This document shows positions 14,040 through 20,600 of a stretch of 36,583 bases of DNA, in pieces. Source of the DNA: a virus; the IMG/VR virus record IMGVR_UViG_3300042894_001844, positions 1-36,583 of that record, one strand, 5' to 3'. How positions within the stretch are numbered: the first letter of the stretch is position 1; every line of letters starts with the position of its first letter. The notes below the pieces were generated by a model that did not search any database, was not told the origin of the DNA, and was given only the letters and a program-made list of their open reading frames with translations. A program made the translations under genes and the position numbers.

Positions 14040-14068
14040 AACCGACTCAGAGAAATCTAAGTCGGTTT
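14040..14068 (+). terminator. Attenuator-type terminator 1
   Basis: AACCGACT and AGTCGGTT form an 8-bp stem with a 12-nt loop, followed by a T run. It lies between leader peptide 1 and the gene at 14085. GACTCAG of its 5' side can pair instead with TTGAGTC inside the leader frame. Confidence 0.8.
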
Positions 14069-14084
14069 TTTTATACCTAATAAT

Positions 14085-14252
14085 ATGGAAACAAGATATA
14101 GGACATTAGGACGAGAAAAAGAAAAAAAGTTTGATAAAGACTTCGACTTGATGCTAGACAAGTATAAAAAGAAAGCAAAAGACTTGGGTTACAACGGTGA
14201 CCTTAAATTTAAAAAAGAACGAGGCAACATCGTAATATTAGTTGTGATTTGA
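14085..14252 (+). CDS. Small basic protein, 55 aa
   Basis: A 55-codon frame (METRYRTLGREKEKKFDKDF at its start) that is Lys-rich and helical, ending in a hydrophobic strand (GNIVILVVI) and TGA. It begins 17 nt after the attenuator-type terminator and ends 5 nt before tRNA-His, so both would be controlled by read-through of the terminator. The pattern of a long charged helix followed by KFKKERGNIVI suggests a small nucleic-acid or RNA-binding peptide, but no family is recognised. Confidence 0.55.
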   Translation: METRYRTLGREKEKKFDKDFDLMLDKYKKKAKDLGYNGDLKFKKERGNIVILVVI

Positions 14253-14256
14253 TTAT

Positions 14257-14328
14257 GGTGTTTCAAGCTTTAAGGTGAAGTGACAGACTGTGAATCTGTA
14301 GAACTCGGTTCGATACCGTGGTTACACC
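14257..14328 (+). tRNA. tRNA-His(GTG)
   Basis: Anticodon arm ACAGA-CTGTGAA-TCTGT, D stem GCTT/AAGT and T loop TTCGATA are clear. The acceptor carries the His hallmarks: an extra G at -1 (14257) opposite C73 (14328). Two T-T mismatches weaken the acceptor at positions 5 and 6. No complete CCA is encoded. Confidence 0.85.
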
Positions 14329-14367
14329 CATAATAAATGCTCTTTGACGTATTGGTTATTAAAAATG

Positions 14368-14421
14368 AAGTCTCCAAAATTATCATATTGATAATAAATT
14401 TATTTGGTGTTTTGGAGACTT
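14368..14421 (+). terminator. 12-bp inverted repeat behind tRNA-His
   Basis: AAGTCTCCAAAA and TTTTGGAGACTT are perfectly complementary and enclose a smaller TTATCA/TGATAA hairpin. It probably ends the leader 1/tRNA-His transcript, although the T tract is short. Just upstream, CTCTTTGACGTATTGG resembles the sequences found ahead of stable-RNA genes in Flavobacteria. Confidence 0.55.
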
Positions 14422-14435
14422 TTATGTTTTTATGT

Positions 14436-14444
14436 GATATTTAT
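14436..14444 (+). promoter_or_regulatory. GATATTTAT motif before HNH gene
   Basis: A one-base variant of TATATTTAT, 14 nt before the ATG at 14459. Listed because the same word precedes the HNH gene at 16246. Confidence 0.35.
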
Positions 14445-14458
14445 AATAAAAGAATATT

Positions 14459-15145
14459 ATGTGTGAAACAAAAAAATGTAGTAAATGTTTAGAGGTTAAA
14501 CTTTTAAACGAATTTAATAAAAATAAAAATAAAAAAAATGGTGTTGCTAGTATATGTAAATTATGTCATAGTAAATATAGGAAAGAACACTATTTAAAAA
14601 ATAAAGATAATGTATTAAAACAAGTTAATGTTTATAGGGTTAATAACCCAGACAAAATAACAAAAAACACAATGAATAGATATTCAAAAAAAGCTGGTAG
14701 GGTGATACCAGTTAAATGTGTAAAATGTGATAATATAATTTATCAAAATAATACTGATTTTTTGAATAATAAAAAATCATACTGTTCAATAGAATGTAAA
14801 AAGATTGATTATAAAAGTGATTATCATCATTACTTATTGCAAGTTAAAAAAAGAGCTAATAAAATTAATAAAGAGTTTGATTTAGATGAAGAATTCCTTA
14901 AAAATTTACTAGAACAAAAACAAAATAATAAATGTAATATCTCAAATATTGATATTAAGATATACCCATATAAAACTGAAAAAAGTATATCTAACACGGC
15001 TTCTCTAGATAGAATCGACTCAAAAAAAGGTTATACTAGAGACAATGTACAATGGGTGTGTTTAGGTATAAATTATATGAAACTAGATTTTAGTAATGAT
15101 GAATTACATAAATTATTAAAATTAATTAAAGAGAATTATGTTTAA
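14459..15145 (+). CDS. Zinc-finger HNH endonuclease, 228 aa
   Basis: N-terminal CSKCLEVKLLNEFNKNKNKK followed by SICKLCHSKYRKEHY is a Cys4-type finger common in phage HNH proteins (residues 7-45). A second Cys set, VKCVKCDN and SYCSIECKK, lies about 80-115. The C-terminal block ASLDRIDSKKGYTRDNVQWV and NYMKLDFSNDEL is the HNH core, with DRIDS in the place of the catalytic DH. It is probably a free-standing homing nuclease. It sits between tRNA-His and tRNA-Trp, ending 4 nt before the latter. Confidence 0.75.
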   Translation: MCETKKCSKCLEVKLLNEFNKNKNKKNGVASICKLCHSKYRKEHYLKNKDNVLKQVNVYRVNNPDKITKNTMNRYSKKAGRVIPVKCVKCDNIIYQNNTDFLNNKKSYCSIECKKIDYKSDYHHYLLQVKKRANKINKEFDLDEEFLKNLLEQKQNNKCNISNIDIKIYPYKTEKSISNTASLDRIDSKKGYTRDNVQWVCLGINYMKLDFSNDELHKLLKLIKENYV

Positions 15146-15149
15146 ATAC

Positions 15150-15221
15150 ATGTCTATGGTGTAATGGCTAACATCTTCGGTTCCAACCCGAAGGATTAGG
15201 GTTCGAGTCCTTATAGGCATG
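15150..15221 (+). tRNA. tRNA-Trp(CCA)
   Basis: Acceptor ATGTCTA/TAGGCAT, anticodon arm TTCGG-TTCCAAC-CCGAA with anticodon CCA, T arm with TTCGAGT, G73 as expected for Trp. Its 3' end coincides with the 5' end of the next tRNA. Confidence 0.88.
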
Positions 15222-15308
15222 CAGAAGCAGTTGGCTGAGTGGCTGAAAGCACCTATGTGAAAATGGGAGTCCCGTGGAGGGACCATGGGTTCGAATCCCA
15301 TACTGCAA
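15220..15308 (+). tRNA. Class-II tRNA, probably Ser(TGA)-like, overlapping tRNA-Trp
   Basis: A long variable arm (GAGTCCC/GGGACC), T arm ATGGG-TTCGAAT-CCCAT and D-arm sequence TGAGTGGCTGAA are those of tRNA-Ser. The anticodon stem CCTAT/ATGGG leaves a six-base loop GTGAAA, or an eight-base loop with one pair fewer; TGA is the likeliest anticodon but lacks U33. The acceptor TGCAG/CTGCA requires bases 15220-15221, which are also positions 72-73 of tRNA-Trp. Both tRNAs cannot be made from one precursor without repair. Confidence 0.55.
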
Positions 15309-15316
15309 TCTATTAC

Positions 15317-15399
15317 GGAAGGAGCCCGAATGGACGAGGACACCGCCTTGAAAGCGGCTGGGTGTAAAAGCTTTGGGGGTTCGATTCCCTCTTCTTCCG
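15317..15399 (+). tRNA. tRNA-Ser(TGA)
   Basis: Acceptor GGAAGGA/TTCTTCC, anticodon loop CTTGAAA on CCGC/GCGG, long variable arm, T arm ending TTCGATT-CCCTC, G73. A well formed class-II tRNA, unlike its upstream neighbour with the same likely anticodon. Confidence 0.9.
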
Positions 15400-15414
15400 C
15401 AAAAATATAAAATT

Positions 15415-15723
15415 ATGGAAATTAAGAATAATTGGGCTAAGGATAATCTAACAATACCTAATGATAAAGTATTTTGTGAGAATGCAAGTATCGCAAGGCA
15501 TCATGTTAAGAAAAAAGTAATACAACAAAATTTGATTGAGTACGAGTGTGGTATCTGTAAAAATAATGGTTATTGGATGGGTAAAAAATTAGTTCTAATC
15601 TTAGACCATATTAACGGTGTTAATAATGATAATAGATTAGAAAATTTAAGATTTGTTTGTAGTAACTGCGACTCACAATTACCGACATATAAAAATAGAC
15701 GAGGAAATAATAACAAAAAATAA
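15415..15723 (+). CDS. HNH endonuclease, 102 aa
   Basis: Start at the ATG 15415 (MEIKNNWAKDN); an upstream in-frame ATG lies within the tRNA-Ser and is rejected. CGICKNNGYW (zinc Cys pair), VLILDHINGVNNDNRLENLR (the DH...N...N core) and FVCSNCDSQLPTY (second Cys pair) make a compact HNH domain of the kind I associate with phage seed proteins. It lies between two tRNA genes with no space for other functions, consistent with a mobile endonuclease. Codon use is as AT-rich as its neighbours. Confidence 0.8.
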   Translation: MEIKNNWAKDNLTIPNDKVFCENASIARHHVKKKVIQQNLIEYECGICKNNGYWMGKKLVLILDHINGVNNDNRLENLRFVCSNCDSQLPTYKNRRGNNNKK

Positions 15724-15730
15724 AAATAAT

Positions 15731-15801
15731 TACAGTGTATGTTGTGTAGCTACATGGAAACGGGGACCATAAAGCCAGAGGTTCGAACCCTCACACTGTA
15801 A
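15731..15801 (+). tRNA. tRNA-like gene, anticodon unclear
   Basis: Acceptor TACAGTG/CACTGTA is a perfect 7-bp stem, the T arm GAGG-TTCGAAC-CCTC is good and A73 follows. The anticodon arm is abnormal: ATGG/CCAT encloses a nine-base loop AAACGGGGA with no U33; CGG or GGG (Pro) are possible readings. The D arm is weak. It may be a diverged tRNA or one that needs editing. Confidence 0.5.
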
Positions 15802-15803
15802 CA

Positions 15804-15850
15804 ATTATTAGGTCTAGACCTAATAATGATATAATATAAGGTTATAACCT
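15804..15850. repeat. Two adjacent perfect palindromes
   Basis: A 24-bp perfect palindrome (15804-15827, ATTATTAGGTCT and its mirror) is followed 11 nt later by a 12-bp palindrome AGGTTATAACCT (15839-15850); both right halves continue into CCTAATAAT. Neither has a T tract. They could be operator sites for a dimeric regulator, or hairpins that mark tRNA 3' processing. Confidence 0.6.
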
Positions 15851-15919
15851 AATAATTTAAAACTATGAAAAAGAAATTTGATATGTTGTAAGGTCTGCTA
15901 TTCACAGACTCACAACATT

Positions 15920-16108
15920 ATGAGCATTAACATTAACAGAGCAAAACTGAACAAAGCACAAAATGGTAGACAATACCGAATCATGTTAATCAATGATTTC
16001 TACCCAATTTATTGGGATGAAGGTATTACTTACTATGGAAACAAAATGAGTTATCAAGTTAGAATGTATAAAACTTGGAAACACTACAGAAAAACAAGAT
16101 GGAAGTAA
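15920..16108 (+). CDS. Small basic protein, 62 aa
   Basis: I use the ATG at 15920 (MSININRAKLNKAQNGRQYR); a TTG-started extension upstream runs through a region that begins with a separate 8-codon frame (MKKKFDML). The product is Lys/Arg/Tyr-rich with YPIYWDEGITYYGNKMSYQV in the middle, suggesting a small beta-barrel or SH3-like nucleic-acid-binding fold. No family is recognised. Its context, between palindromic sites and tRNA-Ile, hints at but does not prove a regulatory role. Confidence 0.5.
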   Translation: MSININRAKLNKAQNGRQYRIMLINDFYPIYWDEGITYYGNKMSYQVRMYKTWKHYRKTRWK

Positions 16109-16119
16109 TTCCATCATCT

Positions 16120-16191
16120 TGTCTCGTGGTGAAATGGTTATCACGATGCTCTGATACGGCATTATTCCCAGTTCGAGTCTGGGCGAGACAA
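16120..16191 (+). tRNA. tRNA-Ile(GAT)
   Basis: Acceptor TGTCTCG/CGAGACA perfect, D stem GTGA/TCAC, anticodon arm ATGCT-CTGATAC-GGCAT giving GAT, T arm CCCAG-TTCGAGT-CTGGG, A73. No CCA is encoded. Confidence 0.88.
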
Positions 16192-16199
16192 CAAATAAC

Positions 16200-16231
16200 T
16201 TGACTTTTTTTAGAACTTGTAGTATATTTAT
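16200..16231 (+). promoter_or_regulatory. Promoter with TTG and TATATTTAT
   Basis: TTG at 16200-16202 and TATATTTAT at 16223-16231 are 20 nt apart, so this site joins the -33 element of the TATATTTG class to the second -7 word. It precedes the HNH gene at 16246; the ATG at 16241 is followed by a stop after one codon. Confidence 0.55.
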
Positions 16232-16245
16232 AAAAAAAAAATGAT

Positions 16246-16833
16246 ATGACTATAACTACGAGTTTAAAAGAAAAAATATTATCGTTGAGAAACGAGGGTA
16301 AAACATATGATGAAATAACTAAAGTATTGGGTTGTACCAAAAGTACAGTTTCATTTCATTGTAATAATAATAACATTGGTGGGAACTTTATTAGTAAACA
16401 AAGAGCTAAGTTAACAGAGATTGAAATAGAAGAATTGAATAATTTCTATAAAGACCATACCATTGAAGAATGTATGTCTAAGTTTAATCTTGGTAAGTCA
16501 ACAGTAATTAAACATACTGAAAATAAGTATATTAAATTAAGTGATAAAGAGTTAAAAATAAGAAACTACCAAAAAGTTAAAAACTTCCGTCAAAAGTTAA
16601 AAGAAAAAGCTATTGAATATAAAGGAGGTTGTTGTGAAAAATGTGGATATGATAGATGTGATTCGGCCTTAGAATTTCATCATTTAGACCCAAAAGAAAA
16701 AGATTTTGGTATAGGTTCATATTCTGTGTTATCATGGGAAAAGGTTAAAGTAGAATTAGATAAATGTATTATGGTGTGTGCAAATTGTCATAGAGAAATA
16801 CATTCTAACGAAAATAATTTATATGAAATATAA
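16246..16833 (+). CDS. HTH-HNH homing endonuclease, 195 aa
   Basis: The N-terminal half contains two helix-turn-helix units: LRNEGKTYDEITKVLGCTKS TVSFHC around residues 14-38 and a second (TIEECMSKFNLGKSTVIKH) around 66-84. The C-terminal half is an HNH domain with two zinc Cys pairs and the core: CCEKCGYDRCD, LEFHHLDPKEKDFGIG, and MVCANCHREIH. This is a common architecture of phage mobile endonucleases. It lies between tRNA-Ile and tRNA-Met and has its own promoter-like motif. Confidence 0.85.
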   Translation: MTITTSLKEKILSLRNEGKTYDEITKVLGCTKSTVSFHCNNNNIGGNFISKQRAKLTEIEIEELNNFYKDHTIEECMSKFNLGKSTVIKHTENKYIKLSDKELKIRNYQKVKNFRQKLKEKAIEYKGGCCEKCGYDRCDSALEFHHLDPKEKDFGIGSYSVLSWEKVKVELDKCIMVCANCHREIHSNENNLYEI

Positions 16834-16842
16834 TAACAATTT

Positions 16843-16916
16843 GGTCCTTTAGCTCAGTTGGTTAGAGCAGCTCGCTCATAACGAGAAGGTCGTAGGTTCG
16901 AATCCTACATGGACCA
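16843..16916 (+). tRNA. tRNA-Met(CAT), well formed
   Basis: Acceptor GGTCCTT/ATGGACC, D stem GCTC/GAGC, anticodon arm with CTCG-CTCATAA-CGAG, T arm with TTCGAAT, A73. The best of four CAT tRNAs in the window; with CAT it could be Met or lysidine-Ile. Confidence 0.92.
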
Positions 16917-16926
16917 CTTTATATAT

Positions 16927-17000
16927 TCACCCATAGCTCAGTTGGTTAGAGCATCGCACTGTTAATGCGAGGGTCCAAGGTTCGAGTCCTTGTGGGTGAG
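16927..17000 (+). tRNA. tRNA-Asn(GTT)
   Basis: Acceptor TCACCCA/TGGGTGA, D stem GCTC/GAGC, anticodon arm TCGCA-CTGTTAA-TGCGA, T arm CAAGG-TTCGAGT-CCTTG, G73. Confidence 0.92.
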
Positions 17001-17010
17001 CAACAAATAT

Positions 17011-17082
17011 TCTTCGGTAGCTCAGAGGCAGAGCACTCCGCTGTTAACGGATAGGTCGGGATTTCGATATTCCCCCGAAGAG
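17011..17082 (+). tRNA. second tRNA-Asn(GTT)
   Basis: Acceptor TCTTCGG/CCGAAGA perfect, D stem GCTC/GAGC, anticodon stem TCCG/CGGA with loop CTGTTAA. The T stem has one weak pair beside the loop (GGGAT/TTCCC). It differs in sequence from the tRNA-Asn 10 nt upstream, so it is not a recent duplicate. Confidence 0.85.
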
Positions 17083-17084
17083 CA

Positions 17085-17165
17085 AATTAGATAGCTTATG
17101 TAGTAAAGCGTTATGGTGTTAATCATAAAAAAGAGACGTATGTTGGTGCAAGTCCCTCTCTAATT
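17085..17165 (+). tRNA. Atypical tRNA-like gene, possible GTT anticodon
   Basis: AATTAGA and TCTAATT form a perfect 7-bp acceptor. The middle arm TTATG/CATAA encloses GTGTTAAT, in which GTT follows a U. The region before the 3' end is enlarged, and the T-loop word TGCAAGT replaces the usual TTCAAGT with poor stem pairing. It could be a third, decayed tRNA-Asn. Confidence 0.4.
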
Positions 17166-17171
17166 TCAAAT

Positions 17172-17246
17172 GGCGATATGGTATAATGGTTATTACACTC
17201 GGCTCATATCCGTGGGAAGAAGGCTCGTTTCCTTCTATCGCTACCA
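17172..17246 (+). tRNA. tRNA-Met(CAT) with encoded CCA
   Basis: Acceptor GGCGATA/TATCGCT, anticodon arm CTCGG-CTCATAT-CCGTG, T stem GAAGG/CCTTC with the unusual loop CTCGTTT, A73, followed by CCA (17244-17246). It is the only complete tRNA here with an encoded CCA. Confidence 0.75.
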
Positions 17247-17249
17247 AAT

Positions 17250-17322
17250 GGTTCTATGGTGTAACGGATTAGCACCCAGCTCTACGAAAGCTGAAGTTTA
17301 GGTTCGAATCCTAATAGAACTA
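17250..17322 (+). tRNA. tRNA-Arg(ACG)
   Basis: Acceptor GGTTCTA/TAGAACT, anticodon arm CAGCT-CTACGAA-AGCTG, T arm TTAGG-TTCGAAT-CCTAA, A73. Anticodon A34 would need TadA editing to inosine by the host. Confidence 0.9.
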
Positions 17323-17331
17323 CAATAATAT

Positions 17332-17404
17332 GGCCCTATCGTCCAACTGGATAGGACACGCCCCTTCTAAGGGTGGAATCCAAGTTCGATTCTTGGTGGG
17401 GTCA
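17332..17404 (+). tRNA. tRNA-Arg(TCT)
   Basis: Acceptor GGCCCTA/TGGGGTC, anticodon arm CGCCC-CTTCTAA-GGGTG, T stem CCAAG/CTTGG with loop TTCGATT, A73. It reads AGA/AGG; AGA is used very often in this window, so the tRNA matches phage codon demand. Confidence 0.9.
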
Positions 17405-17408
17405 CAAT

Positions 17409-17494
17409 GGAAGATGAACTCATCGGGGTATGAGCGTTGATTGCTAATCAATTGGTACGGGAAACCGTATTGGGTTCGAGACCTACTTTTTCCG
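17409..17494 (+). tRNA. tRNA-Ser(GCT)
   Basis: Class-II tRNA: acceptor GGAAGAT/TTTTTCC, anticodon loop TTGCTAA on GTTGA/TCAAT, long variable arm TACGG/CCGTA, T loop TTCGAGA, G73. Last tRNA of the main cluster. Confidence 0.88.
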
Positions 17495-17496
17495 CT

Positions 17497-17584
17497 AAAA
17501 TAACCAATACGTTTTTTTAAGTATTTAGTACTAAAACGGTTAAGTAAAAAAAAAATCATATTTATTTGTTTTATTGGTTATTTT
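17497..17584 (+). repeat. 13-bp inverted repeat closing the tRNA cluster
   Basis: AAAATAACCAATA (17497-17509) is the exact reverse complement of TATTGGTTATTTT (17572-17584); between them lie T7, a small AGTA/TACT hairpin and A10. It may be the terminator of the tRNA cluster or a looped barrier before the next gene. Confidence 0.5.
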
Positions 17585-17599
17585 TTCGTAAATTTGATT

Positions 17600-17608
17600 T
17601 ATATTTAT
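17600..17608 (+). promoter_or_regulatory. TATATTTAT motif before the T9SS protein
   Basis: TATATTTAT lies 15 nt before the ATG at 17624, the same spacing as at 3135 and 12917. No TTG at 20 nt. Confidence 0.5.
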
Positions 17609-17623
17609 AATAAACAATAAGTT

Positions 17624-20600
17624 ATGAAAAATAAAATTATATTATCGTTAGTATTTTTAATAGGGATTATAACCTATAATTATTCACAAGTTTCTAATTA
17701 TACATTTTCAGAAACTACTGGAACCTACACATCAATTACTTCTGGGACACAGTTGGTAACAACAACCGCTGGTGCTACTTTATATGATACTGATGGTAGT
17801 TATTTTACCTTAGCTGCTGGTAATCAATTTTCCTTCAATTCAACAACAATTACTTCGGTAATAATGCAAGCTGATGGTTCATTATGGTTAAACCCAACAA
17901 CATCAACAACTGGAAATGGTGTTACTGGCCCACTTGCTTCAACAGCGGTTGCTAGTGGTATTATAAGTGCTTTGGGTATGGATTTAAGAAGTACTTCAGT
18001 TGCAGCAACCGTATATGAAAGAAGATGGCATGATGATGGAACGGAAGATATTTTTCAATGGCAAAATTGTGCTAGAAATGGTCAAGCCACTGAGAAAATA
18101 TCATTCCAAATCCGTATAAATAAATCTACTGGTGTTGTACGTATTGTATATGGTGGTATGACCGTAACAACTACTTTAGGTCAGCCAATGGTTGGATTGA
18201 GAGGTTCTACAAATGCTGATTATAATAATAGAAGATTAACTAATAGTGTACCCGATGCGACCCCAGGATGGGCTGGTGCTGCTGGAACTGCTGTTGGAAC
18301 ATCAAATGCTCATACATGTAGATTTCTTAGTACAGCTTCATGTTTTCCAGCATCTGGTTTAATATTTATTTGGACCCCACTATCACCTTGTACAGCACCA
18401 ACTACACAAGCAACTAGTTATGTTAATAGTGGTATTACATCAACATCTATAACATCTTCATTTACTGCTGCATCACCAGCACCTACTGGTTATTTGGTGG
18501 TTAGAAGTTCTGGAAGTTTAAACACAAACCCAGTTAATGGTACTACTTACTCTGCTGGTGGTACGTTGGGTAATGGTACTATAGTTCAAGTTGGTGTATC
18601 AACATCAATATCTGCAACATCATTAACTGCTAATACAGCATATACTTTCACTATATTCACATATAAGACTGGTTCTTGTACTGGTCCAACATACTACACT
18701 ACAAGTCCATTGGTTGGCACAACTACAACTTGTTTAGCTACACCAACTTCTAGTGCTGGTTCATCAATATCCGCAACTAGTTTCAGTGCTAATTGGAGTT
18801 CAGTAACTGGTGCTACTGGATATATTTTAGATGTTGCAACGGATAATGCCTTTACATCAATGGTTTCTGGGTATAGTGGATTAGCTATTGGTAATGTTAT
18901 AACTTATTCTGTAACTGGATTATCTTCAGCTACAATATATTATTATAGAGTTAGAGCAACTGGTACTGCTTGTACTAGTACAAATAGTTTAACTCAAACA
19001 ATAACAACATCATGTGGGACTTATCCATTAACCTTCACTCAATTATTTAATGCTAGTACTACACCATTATGTTGGTCAACGTCTATCGCTGCTGTTCAAA
19101 CTGGAACTAAAATATCTTATGTTACATCTTCCACAAATACAACAGCATCACCCCAAGAAGGTATTTATTTTGTTAAATATGGTTCATTTGTCAACACAAA
19201 TGGTGGAGTTGGTTCTGAAGAAAGATTGATATCACCAGCTATTGTTACAACTGGAACTTCAAGTGTTGATGTTGAATTTTATTGGTATCAAAATAATGGA
19301 AGTATTTATAATTCTGGTGCTTATTTAAATGAAGGTGTTACTGTTGAATGGTCAACAAATGGAACAACATGGACATCATCAACATTTTATCCAAGACAAG
19401 TAAGTACAGCATTATCTACTGGTGAATGGTCTAAAAAAACAATTACACTACCTTCTGGTGCTGGTAATATTGGTACATTATATGTGGCATTTAAATTCCA
19501 TTCAGAATATGGTTATAATTTATACTTGGACAATGTTGTGATTAAACCAACACCAAGTTGTTTTGAACCAACATTATTAACGTCATCATCAATAACTAGC
19601 ACTGGTGGTAGTATATCTTGGACAGCTTCATCTTCGGCACCATCAAGTGGTTATGATTATTATTTATCTACATCATCAACAGCACCAATATCAAGTACAA
19701 TAGCAACTGGTTCTGTTAGTGCTGGTGTGACGAGCGTTAGTTTAACTGGTTTATCTAATCCAACACAATATTATTTTTGGGTTCGTTCAAATTGTGGTAG
19801 TTCTAGTTATTCCACATGGGCTGGTTCAGCTACATTTACAACATTATTAATAAATGATAATAGTGGTGGTGCAATTGCGTTGACAATTAATTCTAGTACA
19901 ACATGTACAACAACAACAACTGGGACTAGTATTGGTGCAACACAAACACTTGCAGCACAAAGTGGTTATGGTACTGCTGATGATGATGTTTGGTACAAAT
20001 TTACAGCAACAGAAGTTAGTTTGGATATGACAGTATCTAGAGTTACTATGGGTGATTTAGTTGTTGAAGGATTTACAAGTTCATTAGTATCAATTGGTGT
20101 AATAGATAATTATTCAACATCTCCAGAAACTGTTTCATTTACAAATTTAACTATTGGGGATGTGTATTACGTTAGAGTTTACAGTTATGGTTCAACTCTT
20201 GGTGTTAGAGGTACATTTACTATTTGTATGACTACACCTACACAACCACCAGTTAATGATAATGCTTCTGGTGCTATAACATTGATAGTTAATGACCCAT
20301 ATATAACTGGAACAAACGATGGTGCTACATCATCAACTACAGCTCCAACACCAACTGGTCCATCTTATTATGGTGGTGATATTTGGTATAAAGTTGTTGT
20401 ACCTTCTGGAGGTAAAGTTCAAATAAGAACAGCTGCATTGGTTTTAACAGATGTTGTTGTTGAAGTTTATTCTGGAACAGCATCGGCATTGACATATATT
20501 ACATACAATGATGATAGTTCAAGTGTTAACCCAATGTCTTATATATCATTAATTAGTAGAACACAAGATGAAACAATTTGGATTCGAGTTTGGGATTATA

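Noticed and set aside
14085-14252. Biosynthetic operon behind the attenuators
   Set aside because: Neither leader peptide is followed by an amino-acid biosynthesis gene; tiny basic proteins and tRNAs follow instead.
422-17608. TATATTTATA as a reversed T4 late promoter (TATAAATA)
   Set aside because: The T4-type word would point away from the genes concerned; the consistent orientation of TATATTTAT toward starts fits a different element.
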